A DNA stretch of 64,000 nt from Enterobacter genomosp. O. GTDB lineage: Bacteria > Pseudomonadota > Gammaproteobacteria > Enterobacterales > Enterobacteriaceae. The notes beneath the pieces were generated by a model. The model was given only the letters and a program-made list of their open reading frames with translations. It ran no database searches and was not told the origin of the DNA. A program made the translations under genes and the position numbers. Shown one piece after another: positions 47,448 through 61,300 of this stretch (the stretch's first letter is position 1; each line of letters starts with the position of its first letter). Location: contig NZ_LECZ01000026.1 in assembly GCF_001022965.1 (NCBI RefSeq), positions 310,001 through 374,000 of the forward strand, written 5' to 3'.

Positions 47448-47909
47448 TTACTCGATGACGACCAGCGGCTCGTCAAATTCAACCGGCTGACCACTTTCGA
47501 CCAGAATCGCTTTCACAGTACCTGATTTGTCTGCTTCGATCTGGTTCATCATTTTCATCGCTTCAACGATGCACAGGGTATCGCCTACGTTGACTTTCTG
47601 ACCCACTTCGATGAACGCCTTCGCGTCCGGGCTCGGGGTGCGGTAGAAAGTACCAACCATTGGGGAACGTACGATGTGACCACTGATTTCTGCTGCAGCG
47701 GCAGGTGCGGCTTCAGCTGCTGGTGCAACGGCTGCAGAGAGCGCAGGCTGCTGCACTGGCGCAGCATAAGCCTGCTGCATTACCGGGAAGCTAGCGGCTG
47801 GGGCTGCACGGCTGATGCGTACAGACTCTTCGCCTTCAGAAATTTCCAGTTCGGAGATGCCTGATTCTTCAACCAGCTCGATCAGTTTTTTAATCTTACG
47901 AATATCCAT
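47448..47909 (-). CDS. accB: Acetyl-CoA carboxylase, biotin carboxyl carrier protein
   Basis: The 153-residue protein has the N-terminal dimer/AccC-binding segment, an Ala/Pro linker (about 40-75) and a biotinyl domain with the biotin-accepting Lys119 in EAMKMM; the protruding thumb is in the TPSPDAKAF part. E. coli AccB also represses its own operon. It is three residues shorter than E. coli AccB, in the linker. Confidence 0.97.
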
Positions 47910-47930
47910 GAGTGGGTTCCGTACTCTTGT

Positions 47931-48383
47931 TTAGTGTGATTGTGACAAGCGTTTTACCGCTGTCTGTAAAGCGTATGAATAGCCGTCAGCGCCCAGTCCG
48001 CAGATAACGCCAGCAGCGATATCCGACAGATACGAATGGTGGCGGAACGGCTCTCGGGCGTGCACATTACTGAGGTGGATCTCGATAAACGGGATACTCA
48101 CCGCAAGCAGTGCGTCACGGATAGCAACACTGGTGTGCGTAAACGCGGCCGGATTAATCAGGATATAGTCCACATTGTCTTTAGCCTGATGAATACGGTC
48201 GATGAGTGCGTACTCCGCATTCGACTGAAAATGATCCAAATCCACATTCAGTGACGCTGCTTCCGTTCCCAGACGGTTAACAATTTCACTTAATGTCAGC
48301 GTGCCGTACTTCTCTGGCTCACGGGTGCCGAGCATGTTCAGGTTCGGTCCGTTCAAAACTAAGATATGGAACTTATCAGTCAT
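47931..48383 (-). CDS. aroQ: 3-dehydroquinate dehydratase, type II
   Basis: The 150-residue protein has the type II signature [18 protein letters not shown] with the catalytic Tyr near residue 26, HQSNAE-equivalent FQSNAE, and [18 protein letters not shown] with the catalytic His. It forms dodecamers and converts 3-dehydroquinate to 3-dehydroshikimate. K-12 lacks aroQ here and uses type I AroD, although many enterics have this gene upstream of accB. The 21-base gap to accB suggests one transcript. Confidence 0.95.
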   Translation of the reverse strand: MTDKFHILVLNGPNLNMLGTREPEKYGTLTLSEIVNRLGTEAASLNVDLDHFQSNAEYALIDRIHQAKDNVDYILINPAAFTHTSVAIRDALLAVSIPFIEIHLSNVHAREPFRHHSYLSDIAAGVICGLGADGYSYALQTAVKRLSQSH

Positions 48384-48617
48384 TGTGCTGCCATCTCCTG
48401 CGATTTTCCGGTAAAAAACAAAATATACCTTCGAAGCGCAATTGTCACCTTTTCAGAGGCTTAAAACCGCTGTCAGGCGAACCAAGGTCGCACATTATAA
48501 CGATTTCGTAGCATTTAGCAGCTAAATACTGGTCTTATCAGGGAAGATTATCAACCGCTATCCGAAAAAGATTTGCGGTTGACGGGGAATCTGCGGGAAA
48601 ACGCACAGTTTCGCGAA

Positions 48618-49217
48618 CTATCGCAACCACTGGCGGAACTTCTTGTAACGCCATGCTAAAAGTGCCACGGCCGCCAGTGCGTAAAGGACTGGCTGAGGCG
48701 AGAGGATCTTCACCGACCACAGGTAATGAATGGGGGCGAGGATCGCGACAAGATAGACGAAGTTGTGCAACAGTTGCCAGCGCCTGCCCAGCTTACGCTG
48801 CGCATACTGCGTAGACGTCAGCGCTAACGCCAGTAAAACCAGCCAGCTCACGATACCCAGCGTCAGATAAGGACGTGTCACCAGTTCTCGGCCCAGCAGC
48901 GCCAGATTGTTGATGCCCAGTTCCAGCAGCCCATAGCTGGTAAGGTGCAGCGTCGCCCAGGCAAAACACCATAGCCCCAAAAGCCGACGGGTTCGTATCA
49001 ATAATGGCTGTTTAGCGTAGCGCGCCAGCGGCGAGACGAGCAAGGTCGCCAGCAAAAATTTCAGAGCCATCCGACCCGTAAAATGCTGAATATCCTTGGC
49101 CGGGTCTGCGCTAAAGAGCCCCTGGCTGGCGGCCCAGAACAGCCATATAAAAGGAAGTAACCCGGCCAGGTGCAGCAGCACCTTCAGCCAGGTAATCTGC
49201 TTTGCCGTTAAACGCAC
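48618..49217 (-). CDS. msrQ: Heme-binding membrane subunit MsrQ of the periplasmic methionine sulfoxide reductase
   Basis: The 199-residue protein (formerly YedZ) has six membrane helices with His residues for heme ([34 protein letters not shown]). It passes electrons from the quinone pool and flavin reductase to MsrP. The start is GTG 49217, directly abutting the msrP stop (TAAGTG), so translation is coupled. Confidence 0.94.
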   Translation of the reverse strand: MRLTAKQITWLKVLLHLAGLLPFIWLFWAASQGLFSADPAKDIQHFTGRMALKFLLATLLVSPLARYAKQPLLIRTRRLLGLWCFAWATLHLTSYGLLELGINNLALLGRELVTRPYLTLGIVSWLVLLALALTSTQYAQRKLGRRWQLLHNFVYLVAILAPIHYLWSVKILSPQPVLYALAAVALLAWRYKKFRQWLR

Positions 49218-50219
49218 TTAGAAATTCTCCCGTAAATTCAGCCCACGGTAGAGGGAAGCCACTTCATCGGCATAGCCGTTAAACAGCAGCGTCGGCTGGC
49301 GCTTGACGTCCAGCGCGCCGCCGGAACCGATAAAACGCTCGGTTGCCTGCGACCAGCGCGGGTGATCCACATGCGGATTCACGTTCGCGAAGAAACCGTA
49401 TTCGTCCGGCGCCGCCAGATTCCAGGTGGTTGGCGGACGTTCGCGAGTGAGCTTAATGCTGACGATAGATTTAATCCCTTTGAAGCCATATTTCCACGGC
49501 ACGGTTAAACGGATGGGGGCGCCGTTCTGCGGGGGAAGCGCTTTGCCATAAACGCCGACGGTCAGCAGGGTAAGGGGATGCATCGCTTCGTCGAGACGTA
49601 ACCCTTCGACATAGGGATACTCCAGCCCGCCGCCGATAAACCGGTCTTTCTGCCCTGGCATCTCGTCCGGCGCATAACGCGTCTGGAAAGCGACATATTT
49701 TGCGTTGCTGGTGGGCTCAGCCATCGCCAGCAATTTATGCAGCGGGAAGCCTACCCAGGGCACTACCATCGACCACGCCTCCACGCAGCGCATGCGATAG
49801 ATACGCTCTTCGAGGGGAAAACGGGTGGTGAGATCGTGATGGTCCAGCGTCAGGGGTTTTGCCACTTCGCCCTCAATTTTCAACGTCCACGGATCGGTTT
49901 TGAGGCTGCCTGCGTTGGCTGCAGGATCGGCCTTGTCGAGACCAAATTCGTAGAAGTTGTTGTAGCCGGTAACTTTATCTTCCGGCGTGAGCGTCAGTTT
50001 ATTTTGCCATTGGGCGGGTTTCGTGAAGGTGAGCGGTGCGCCGGAAGGTGCCTTTGGCCGATCGTTGCCTTTAAACCAGTCGAGCAGGTCGGCGTGTGCC
50101 GCCGGTGAGAGCGTGAGCGCGGTGGCGCTGATGCCAAGCATTTTCAGGATCTGGCGGCGCTGTAACATAAAGACAGACTCAGACGTTACGTCGGCTTCCG
50201 TCAGTTTTCGATTTTTCAT
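49218..50219 (-). CDS. msrP: Molybdopterin-dependent methionine sulfoxide reductase MsrP
   Basis: The 333-residue protein (formerly YedY) carries a Tat signal with the twin Arg in [10 protein letters not shown] and cleavage near AAHA. The molybdenum-ligand Cys is in [15 protein letters not shown]. It repairs oxidised methionines in periplasmic proteins, for example after HOCl stress. ATG 50219 is set by GGAGG five bases upstream. The cluster aroQ-msrQP-acuI differs from K-12, where msrPQ lie elsewhere, behind the hprSR regulators; no such regulator is seen here. Confidence 0.95.
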   Translation of the reverse strand: MKNRKLTEADVTSESVFMLQRRQILKMLGISATALTLSPAAHADLLDWFKGNDRPKAPSGAPLTFTKPAQWQNKLTLTPEDKVTGYNNFYEFGLDKADPAANAGSLKTDPWTLKIEGEVAKPLTLDHHDLTTRFPLEERIYRMRCVEAWSMVVPWVGFPLHKLLAMAEPTSNAKYVAFQTRYAPDEMPGQKDRFIGGGLEYPYVEGLRLDEAMHPLTLLTVGVYGKALPPQNGAPIRLTVPWKYGFKGIKSIVSIKLTRERPPTTWNLAAPDEYGFFANVNPHVDHPRWSQATERFIGSGGALDVKRQPTLLFNGYADEVASLYRGLNLRENF

Positions 50220-50296
50220 GGCATCCTCCGTCATGCGTTTTACTAAGCATGACGGAGGAGAGGGATTCGCGCGAATATGTCACGAAAATTTGAAGA

Positions 50297-51271
50297 TTAG
50301 GCGATTTTCACCAGCGCGCGACCGTGGAACTGATTGTCCATGATTTTACTGGCATATTCCGGCGCCTGGCTGAGGGTTATCTCCGTTGCGCTCTGGGTAT
50401 AGAAGGATTCCGGCAGATCGCGCACCAGCCGTTCCCAGGCTTCAAGACGACGGACTGGCGGGGTCATCACGGAATCCACACCCTGCAGGCGTACGTTACG
50501 CAGAATAAATGGCATCACGGTAGTTGGCAGGGCAAATCCTCCGGCCAGTCCGCAGGCTGCGACGCAGCCGCCGTAGTTCATCTGCGCCAGCACTTTTGCC
50601 AGCACCTTATCACCGACGGTATCCACCGCACCTGCCCAGACCTGTTTTTCCAGAGGGCGAGTTTCGGCAAACTCGTCGCGGCCAAGAATGCGGCTGGCAC
50701 CGAGCTGACGCAGGTAATCGTGGGTGCTTTCGCGACCCGACACCGCAGCGACCTGATAGCCCAGCTTGTGCAGTAGCGTAACGGCCGTGCTGCCGACGCC
50801 ACCGCTGGCGCCGGTGACGACCACTTCACCCGACTCAGGGCGGACGCCCGCATCTTCCAGCGCCATCACGCACAGCATGGCGGTAAAGCCTGCGGTGCCG
50901 ATAATCATCGCTTTGCGGCCATCCATGCCTTTCGGCATCGGCACCAGCCAGTCGCCCTTAACGCGCGCCTGCGTTGCCAGACCGCCCCAGTGATTTTCAC
51001 CGACGCCCCACCCGGTAAGCAGCACGTGCTGGCCCGGATGGAAGCGCGGATCCTCGCTGGTATGAACCTGGCCAGCGAAATCAATTCCCGGCACCATAGG
51101 GAAATTTCGGATGATTTTACCCTTACCGGTGATAGCCAGCGCGTCTTTATAATTTAAACTGGACCAGTCGATATCGACGGTTACTTCGCCTTCCGGCAGG
51201 CGACCCTCTTCAACCGCCTGCACTGAGGCACGCGTTTTGCCGTCCTGCTGTTCTAAGATCAAAGCCTGCAT
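50297..51271 (-). CDS. acuI: Acrylyl-CoA reductase AcuI/YhdH
   Basis: The 324-residue protein is a zinc-free medium-chain dehydrogenase/reductase. VVTGASGGVGSTAV near residue 150 is the NADPH-binding loop, and DWSSLNYKDALAITG near 35 is the substrate region. E. coli YhdH reduces acryloyl-CoA to propionyl-CoA, a detoxification step. Divergent from csrD. Confidence 0.95.
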   Translation of the reverse strand: MQALILEQQDGKTRASVQAVEEGRLPEGEVTVDIDWSSLNYKDALAITGKGKIIRNFPMVPGIDFAGQVHTSEDPRFHPGQHVLLTGWGVGENHWGGLATQARVKGDWLVPMPKGMDGRKAMIIGTAGFTAMLCVMALEDAGVRPESGEVVVTGASGGVGSTAVTLLHKLGYQVAAVSGRESTHDYLRQLGASRILGRDEFAETRPLEKQVWAGAVDTVGDKVLAKVLAQMNYGGCVAACGLAGGFALPTTVMPFILRNVRLQGVDSVMTPPVRRLEAWERLVRDLPESFYTQSATEITLSQAPEYASKIMDNQFHGRALVKIA

Positions 51272-51453
51272 ACGGGGTCCTCTCGACTCAGATGATTGGA
51301 AAATAATTTCTGAAGACTATACTCGCTCAGGGAAACGCAGTGCCGATTTAACGCAATAAATTGCCAGATACACCAGGTTTGGTAGTATGCCGCATTTGAA
51401 ATGCAAGTTAGCGCTTACTTGCTACCCCATCAACCCACGGAGTTATCTCAAGG

Positions 51454-53394
51454 ATGCGATTAACGACGAAGTTCTCAGCTTTTATCACCTTGCTGACGGG
51501 GCTGACCATTTTTGTCACGCTTCTGGGCTGCTCTCTAAGCTTTTACAACGCCATACAGGACAAGCTGGTCAACCGGGTACAGTCTGTCGCATCGGTGATT
51601 GATACGCGTCTGCTGACGACGCCGCTGCCGGCGCTCTCCCGCGAGCTCGATGAGTTGATGGTACCTGTTGATATTGTTCAGATCGACATTCAGCAGGGAA
51701 AGCATCGCGTTTTAAGCCATGAACGTCAGGGAAGCTATCGCCCCGCGGGCGTGGTGAGCCAGTACCGGGAAGTGACGGTGCACTCCCTCAAAAATCCGGG
51801 CATGACCATCCACATGGTCTATCTCGATCCGATGGCCAGCTATTTCCGTTCCATGATGACCACCGCGCCGCTCACCGTCGCCGTGGTGTTTATTGTCCTG
51901 CTGATCTTTCTCGCGGTCCGCTGGCTGCGGCGCCAGCTTTCTGGTCAGGAGCTGCTGGAGCTCCGCTCCTTGCGGATCCTTAACGGTGAACGCGGCCCGC
52001 AGGTGCGCGGCTCAGTTCATGAATGGCCTTCACGCGCCAGCAGCGCGCTGGATACGCTACTCTCAGAAATCCAGTTTGCCAGCGAACAGCGCAGCCGTAT
52101 GGATACGCTGATCCGCTCGTATGCCGCGCAGGATAATAAAACCGGCCTGAACAACCGACTCTTCTTTGATAATCAGCTCGCCACGCTGCTCGACGATTCG
52201 GAAAAGGTGGGAACACACGGGGTGGTGATGATGATTCGCCTGCCCGATTTCGATCTCCTGCGCGATACCTGGGGACAGCGGGCCGCGGAAGAAAATCTCT
52301 TTACGCTGATTAACCTGCTCTCCACCTTTATTATGCGCTACCCGGGGGCGCTGCTGGCCCGCTATCACCGCAGCGACTTTGCCGTATTGCTGCCTCATCG
52401 CACTCTGAAAGAGTCCGAAAGCATCGCCAGCCAGTTGCTGAAAGCGGTGGATGCGCTGCCGCAGAGCAAAATGCTCGACAGGGACGATATGGTGCACATG
52501 GGGATCTGCGCCTGGCGTGGCGGGCAATCGGCAGAACAGGTGATGGAACACGCCGAAGCCGCCACCCGCAACGCCGTTCTGCAGGGGGCGAACGGGTGGG
52601 CGGTATATGATGACTCTCTGCCGGAAAAAGGGCGCGGCAACGTGCGCTGGCGAACGCTGATTGAGCAAATGCTTAGCCGCGGCGGGCCTCGCATTTATCA
52701 AAAACCCGCGGTCATGAAAAATGGCAACGTCCACCACCGTGAATTGATGTGTCGTATTTTTGACGGCACGGAAGAGGTTATCTCTGCGGAATATCTGCCG
52801 ATGGTGCTGCAATTTGGGCTCTCCGAAGAGTATGACCGCCAGCAAATTACCCGGCTGATTCCGTTTTTATCCTTCTGGCCTGAAGAAAACCTCGCGTTAC
52901 AGGTCACCGTGGAGTCGTTAATACGCCCACGTTTTCAGCGCTGGCTGCGTGATACATTAATGCAATGCGAAAAATCGCAACGCAAACACATTATTTTTGA
53001 ACTTGCTGAGGCGGATGTAGGTCAACACATCAGCCGGTTACGCCCGGTGGTACGTTTGATCAATGCGCTCGGCGCGCGTGTCGCGGTGACGCAGGCAGGT
53101 TTAACGCTGGTCAGTACCAACTGGATCAAGGAGCTGGATGTGGAGCTATTAAAGCTACATCCAGGCCTGGTAAGGAATATTGAGAAGCGTACGGAAAACC
53201 AGCTGCTGGTACAGAGTCTGGTAGAAGCATGCAAGGGAACGCGGACACAAGTATTTGCTACGGGCGTACGCTCCAGAAGCGAATGGCAGATGTTAAAAGA
53301 GCGCGGTGTTATGGGTGGTCAGGGGGATTTTTTTGCTGCCTCTCAACCGCTTGACACCAACGTGAAAAAATATTTGCAAAGATACTCTGTTTGA
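51454..53394 (+). CDS. csrD: CsrD, specificity factor for CsrB/CsrC decay
   Basis: The 646-residue length equals E. coli CsrD. Two N-terminal membrane helices (about 8-28 and 134-155) flank a periplasmic sensor region; degenerate GGDEF (HRSDF at 305-309) and EAL (ELM at 430-432) domains follow. CsrD does not make or cleave cyclic-di-GMP; it directs RNase E to the small RNAs CsrB and CsrC, freeing CsrA. The lost catalytic residues agree with that. Ribosome-site spacing is loose (GGAG 11 bases before ATG). Confidence 0.96.
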   Translation: MRLTTKFSAFITLLTGLTIFVTLLGCSLSFYNAIQDKLVNRVQSVASVIDTRLLTTPLPALSRELDELMVPVDIVQIDIQQGKHRVLSHERQGSYRPAGVVSQYREVTVHSLKNPGMTIHMVYLDPMASYFRSMMTTAPLTVAVVFIVLLIFLAVRWLRRQLSGQELLELRSLRILNGERGPQVRGSVHEWPSRASSALDTLLSEIQFASEQRSRMDTLIRSYAAQDNKTGLNNRLFFDNQLATLLDDSEKVGTHGVVMMIRLPDFDLLRDTWGQRAAEENLFTLINLLSTFIMRYPGALLARYHRSDFAVLLPHRTLKESESIASQLLKAVDALPQSKMLDRDDMVHMGICAWRGGQSAEQVMEHAEAATRNAVLQGANGWAVYDDSLPEKGRGNVRWRTLIEQMLSRGGPRIYQKPAVMKNGNVHHRELMCRIFDGTEEVISAEYLPMVLQFGLSEEYDRQQITRLIPFLSFWPEENLALQVTVESLIRPRFQRWLRDTLMQCEKSQRKHIIFELAEADVGQHISRLRPVVRLINALGARVAVTQAGLTLVSTNWIKELDVELLKLHPGLVRNIEKRTENQLLVQSLVEACKGTRTQVFATGVRSRSEWQMLKERGVMGGQGDFFAASQPLDTNVKKYLQRYSV

Positions 53395-53541
53395 CCTGCC
53401 GTTTACGCTGTTTTCACGTAGAATATCGCGCCTGTAGCTTTGAGTATGTCGAGCAAAAAGCCAGTGAACGACCTTTAACGGGTTACAAATGTCAGTGGGG
53501 AACGCTACTGTTTACTCAGCCCTGAGGGAGTCAGGGGATGA

Positions 53542-54720
<1,179 letters not shown>

Positions 54721-54731
54721 TCGAGTTTGAG

Positions 54732-54758
54732 AGGGTAGCAATTTGCTACCCTTTCTCT
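54732..54758 (+). terminator. Intercistronic hairpin between mreB and mreC
   Basis: AGGGTAGCAA / TTGCTACCCT arms (54732-54752) followed by TTCTCTCT look like a leaky terminator, which would set mreCD expression below mreB. Confidence 0.65.
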
Positions 54759-54782
54759 CTGACGCGAGAATACGCATAGCCT

Positions 54783-56287
<1,505 letters not shown>

Positions 56288-56296
56288 AAGGTTTCT

Positions 56297-56890
56297 ATGA
56301 CGTCTTTGTATCTCGCTTCCGGCTCCCCGCGCCGTCAGGAACTCCTGACGCAGCTAGGGGTGTCTTTTGAACGCATCGTGACCGGCATTGAAGAACAACG
56401 TGCTGAGGGCGAAAGTGCTCAACAGTACGTGTCTCGCCTGGCGCGCGAGAAAGCGCAGGCTGGCGTAGCCAGTGTGCCACGCGATCTTCCCGTGCTGGGG
56501 GCAGATACCATCGTTATCCTTAACGGTGAAGTGCTTGAGAAACCGCGCGACGCCGCTCATGCGGCGCGCATGCTGCGCAAACTGTCCGGACAAACGCATC
56601 AGGTGATGACGGCCGTCGCGCTGGCTGACAGCCAGCACGTGCTGGATTGCCTGGTGGTGACGGATGTGACATTCAGAGTACTTACCGACGACGACATCGC
56701 CGCTTATATTGCCAGCGGTGAACCGATGGATAAAGCAGGTGCATACGGTATTCAGGGGCTGGGTGGCTGTTTTGTCAGGAAGATTCATGGCAGCTATCAC
56801 GCCGTAGTCGGCTTACCGCTGGTGGAAACGTATGAGTTGCTGAGCAATTTTAACTCACTGCGTGAGGGAAGGGATAATTATGACGGCTGA
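56297..56890 (+). CDS. yhdE: dTTP/UTP pyrophosphatase, Maf family
   Basis: The 197-residue protein has the Maf start [15 protein letters not shown] and the catalytic Asp in LGADTIV, plus [12 protein letters not shown]. It hydrolyses dTTP, UTP and modified pyrimidine nucleotides to monophosphates, limiting misincorporation. The gene overlaps the rng start by 11 bases. Confidence 0.96.
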   Translation: MTSLYLASGSPRRQELLTQLGVSFERIVTGIEEQRAEGESAQQYVSRLAREKAQAGVASVPRDLPVLGADTIVILNGEVLEKPRDAAHAARMLRKLSGQTHQVMTAVALADSQHVLDCLVVTDVTFRVLTDDDIAAYIASGEPMDKAGAYGIQGLGGCFVRKIHGSYHAVVGLPLVETYELLSNFNSLREGRDNYDG

Positions 56891-58349
56891 ATTGTTGGTA
56901 AACGTAACGCCATCGGAAACCCGTGTGGCCTATATTGATGGTGGCATTCTTCAGGAAATTCATATTGAGCGTGAAGCGCGGCGCGGAATAGTAGGCAATA
57001 TCTACAAAGGTCGTGTCAGTCGTGTACTACCGGGTATGCAGGCGGCTTTTGTAGATATTGGACTGGATAAGGCGGCATTTTTACATGCCTCCGATATCAT
57101 GCCGCACACCGAGTGCGTTGCGGGCGAAGAGCAAAAGCAGTTTGCCGTGCGCGATATTTCTGAGCTGGTGCGTCAGGGACAGGATCTGATGGTACAGGTG
57201 GTGAAAGACCCCCTCGGTACCAAAGGCGCGCGTCTGACCACCGACATCACCTTACCTTCCCGCTATCTGGTCTTTATGCCCGGCGCGTCGCACGTGGGTG
57301 TTTCGCAGCGTATAGAGAGCGAAACCGAGCGCGAGCGTCTTAAAAAAGTGGTCAGCGCCTACTGCGATGAACAGGGTGGGTTTATCATCCGTACCGCCGC
57401 GGAAGGGATCAGCGAAGAAGACCTGGCGTCTGACGCGGCCTATCTGAAGCGCGTCTGGACCAAAGTGATGGAGCGTAAGAAACGCAACCAGACCCGCTAT
57501 CAGCTCTATGGTGAGCTGGCCCTGGCTCAGCGTGTTTTGCGTGACTTTGCCGATGCGCAGCTCGACCGCATTCGCGTGGACTCTCGTCTGACTTATGAAG
57601 CCCTGTTGGAGTTTACCGCCGAATATATCCCCGAGATGCCCGGCCTGCTGGAGCATTACTCAGGGCGTCAGCCGATCTTCGATCTCTATGATGTCGAAAA
57701 CGAGATCCAGCGCGCGCTGGAGCGTAAGGTCGAGCTGAAATCCGGCGGGTATCTGATCATCGATCAGACCGAAGCGATGACCACCGTCGATATCAACACC
57801 GGCGCGTTTGTCGGCCATCGCAACCTGGATGACACCATCTTCAATACCAACATCGAAGCCACGCAGGCGATTGCGCGCCAGCTTCGTCTGCGCAATCTGG
57901 GCGGCATTATCATCATCGACTTTATCGATATGAGTAATGAAGACCATCGCCGCCGCGTGCTGCACTCGCTTGAACAGGCGCTGAGTAAAGATCGCGTGAA
58001 AACCAGCATCAACGGTTTCTCACAGCTGGGGCTGGTAGAAATGACGCGCAAGCGTACCCGTGAAAGCGTTGAGCATGTGCTGTGTAATGAATGCCCAACC
58101 TGCCATGGACGCGGAACGGTAAAGACGGTTGAGACCGTCTGCTACGAAATTATGCGTGAGATCGTTCGTGTTCATCATGCCTACGACTCCGATCGTTTTC
58201 TGGTCTATGCTTCCCCTGCGGTGGCTGAAGCGCTGAAAGGCGAAGAGTCACACGCGCTGGCGGAAGTGGAAATCTTTGTCGGCAAACAGGTAAAAGTACA
58301 AATTGAACCGCTCTATAACCAGGAGCAGTTCGACGTCGTGATGATGTAA
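56880..58349 (+). CDS. rng: Ribonuclease G
   Basis: The 489-residue length equals E. coli RNase G. An S1 RNA-binding domain (about 38-120) precedes the RNase-H-like and DNase-I-like catalytic parts; the Mg-binding Asp residues lie in [10 protein letters not shown] and IIIIDFIDM, and the zinc-link Cys are in NECPTCHG (about 405 and 408). It processes the 5' end of 16S rRNA and some mRNAs. ATG 56880 gives the family start [13 protein letters not shown]. Confidence 0.97.
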   Translation: MTAELLVNVTPSETRVAYIDGGILQEIHIEREARRGIVGNIYKGRVSRVLPGMQAAFVDIGLDKAAFLHASDIMPHTECVAGEEQKQFAVRDISELVRQGQDLMVQVVKDPLGTKGARLTTDITLPSRYLVFMPGASHVGVSQRIESETERERLKKVVSAYCDEQGGFIIRTAAEGISEEDLASDAAYLKRVWTKVMERKKRNQTRYQLYGELALAQRVLRDFADAQLDRIRVDSRLTYEALLEFTAEYIPEMPGLLEHYSGRQPIFDLYDVENEIQRALERKVELKSGGYLIIDQTEAMTTVDINTGAFVGHRNLDDTIFNTNIEATQAIARQLRLRNLGGIIIIDFIDMSNEDHRRRVLHSLEQALSKDRVKTSINGFSQLGLVEMTRKRTRESVEHVLCNECPTCHGRGTVKTVETVCYEIMREIVRVHHAYDSDRFLVYASPAVAEALKGEESHALAEVEIFVGKQVKVQIEPLYNQEQFDVVMM

Positions 58350-58391
58350 GACGCAGTACGCTGCGTGACGAAAGCTGACAAGGAGAGATGC

Positions 58392-61300
58392 GTGAGGCGA
58401 TTGCCGGGGATTTTATTGCTTACAGGGGCAACGCTGGTCGTGATTGTCGCGTTGCTCGTGAGCGGGCTACGCCTCGTTTTACCGCATCTGGACAGCTGGC
58501 GTCCGCAGCTGCTGGCAAAAATCGAATCCACCACCGGCGTGCCGGTGAACGTAAGCCAGCTCAGCGCTAACTGGCAGAATTTTGGCCCGACGCTTGATGT
58601 CCGGGATATCAATGCCAGCCTGAAAGACGGCGGCTACCTCAAAATTAAACGCGTGACCCTGGCGCTGGACGTCTGGCAAAGCCTGCTGCATCTGCGCTGG
58701 CAGTTTCGCGATCTCACTTTTTATCAACTCCAGTTTCTGACCAACACGCCGCTCTCTGGTGGCGATAGCAGTCAGGGACTTGAAGCCAACCGCTTCAGCG
58801 ATCTCTTCCTCCGCCAGTTCGATCATTTCGATCTGCGCGACAGCGAAGTGAGCTTTATTACCCTTTCTGGCCAGCGCGCCGAGCTCGCGATCCCCCAGCT
58901 AACCTGGCTCAACGGCAAAGATCGGCACCGCGCCGAGGGGCAGGTCAGTCTCTCAAGTCTGAACGGCCAGCACGGCGTGATGCAGGTGCGCATGGATCTG
59001 CGGGACGATGACGGCCTGCTCAACAACGGCAAAGTCTGGCTACAGGCCGACGATGTGGATGTGAAGCCGTGGCTGGGCGACTGGATCCAGCAAAATATGC
59101 AGCTGGAAACGGCCCGTTTCAGCCTTGAAGGCTGGCTGACCCTGACGAAAGGGGAATTTGCCAGCGGTGATATCTGGCTCAAGCAGGGGGGCGCAAGCTG
59201 GAAAGGTGAAAAACAGCAGCATCAGCTTTCCGTTGATAACCTCACCGCACACGTTACGCAGGAGAAAGAAGGCTGGCAGTTCGCCATTCCGGATACGCGC
59301 ATCACCATGGACGGCAAGCCGTGGCCGCGCGGTGCGCTGACGCTGGCCTGGATGCCGGAGCAGGACGTTGGCGGTACGGCCAGCAAACGCAGCGACGAGC
59401 TGCGCATCCGTGCCAGTAACCTGGATTTGGCCGCTATTGAAGGGCTGCGCTCCATGGCAGCAAAGCTCTCTGCGGACCTTGGCGAGATCTGGCTGGCCAC
59501 GCAGCCGAGCGGGAAGATAGACGCCCTGGCGCTGGATATTCCGCTACAGGCGACAGAAAAAACCCGTTTCCAGGCAACGTGGAAAGATCTCGCCTGGAAG
59601 CAGTGGAAGCTGCTGCCGGGTGCGGAGCACTTTAGCGGCAAGCTGGAAGGCAGCGTGGAGAACGGCAGGCTGACGGTTGATATGCACGACGCCAAAATGC
59701 CTTACGAAACGGTCTTCCGCGCGCCGCTGGAAATTGAACAGGGCAGCGCGGTGCTAAACTGGCTCCGTAACGATAAAGGTTTCCAGCTTGATGGCCGCCA
59801 TATCGACGTAAAAGCCAAAGCGGTGCATGCGCGCGGCGATTTCCGCTATCTGCAGCCAGAAGGTGATGAGCCGTGGCTGGGTATTCTGGCTGGTATTAGC
59901 ACCAGTGACGGTTCTCAGGCCTGGCGCTATTTCCCGGAAAACCTGATGGGTAAAGCGCTGGTGGACTATCTGAGCGGTGCAATTCAGGGCGGTCAGGCCG
60001 ATAGTGCCACGCTGGCCTACGGCGGTAATCCGCATCTTTTCCCGTACAAGCATAATGAAGGTCAGTTCCAGGTGCTGGTGCCGTTACACAACGCTACCTT
60101 CGCGTTCCAGCCTGGCTGGCCCGCGCTGAAAAACCTGGACATCGAGCTTAACTTTCTCAATGACGGGCTATGGATGAAGTCAGACAGCGTTGCGCTGGGC
60201 GGCGTGACGGCCAGCAACCTGACGGCAAATATCCCGGATTATTCAAAAGAGAAACTGCTTATTGATGCCGACATCAGCGGGCCGGGCAAAGCGGTGGGAC
60301 CGTACTTTGAGGAGACGCCGCTGAAAGAATCGCTGGCGGCGACGCTCCAGCAGCTGCAGCTTGATGGCGATGTGAATGCTCGCTTACATCTTGATATCCC
60401 GCTGGACGGCGAAATGACCACCGCCAAAGGCGACGTCCGCCTGAAGAATAACAGCCTGTTCATCAAACCCCTTGAGAGCACCCTGAAAAATCTCAGCGGG
60501 CAGTTCAGCTTCGAGAACGGTAACCTGAAGAGCGAGCCGCTTACCGCCAGCTGGTTTAATCAGCCCGTGAATATCGACTTCACGACCTCCGAGGGTGAAA
60601 AGGCTTATCAGGTGGCCGTCAATCTGGACGGTAACTGGCAGCCATCGCGTATGGATGTTCTTCCGAAGGCCATTGAGGAATCCGTGGACGGCGCGGTCGC
60701 CTGGCAGGGCAAAGTCGCTATAGAGCTGCCTTATCACGCGGGTGCGCATTATCAGGTCGATATCACCGGCGATTTGAAAAACCTTCATAGCCAGCTGCCT
60801 GCGCCGCTGGATAAACAGGCCGGACAGCCGCTGCCGGTGAAGCTGAACGTTGATGGCAACCTGAACAGCTTCGAGCTGACCGGAAGCGCGGGCGGGACGA
60901 ACCACTTCAACAGCCGCTGGCTGCTTAACCGCAAGCTCACCCTCGACAAAGCTATCTGGACGACGGATAGCCGCTCCACGCCGCCGCTGCCGGAGCAGGC
61001 GGGCGTTGAGCTGAATCTCCCGCCGATGGACGGTGCGGAATGGCTGGCACTGTTCCAGAAAGGCGTTGGGCAAAACGTCGATCAAACTGCTCAGTTCCCG
61101 GAGGCTATTACCGTACGCACGCCGTCGCTGATGCTGGGCGGGCAGCAGTGGAACAACCTGAGTATTGTTTCACAGCCCACCGTTAACGGCTCGAAGGTGG
61201 AGGCCCAGGGCAGAGAGATCAACGGTACGCTGACCATGCGCAATAACGCGCCATGGCAGGCGGCGATCCGCTATCTCTACTACAACCCGGCAAGCGCGAG

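Noticed and set aside
51454..53394. csrD as an active diguanylate cyclase/phosphodiesterase
   Set aside because: GGDEF reads HRSDF and EAL reads ELM, so catalysis is not expected; length and order match CsrD.
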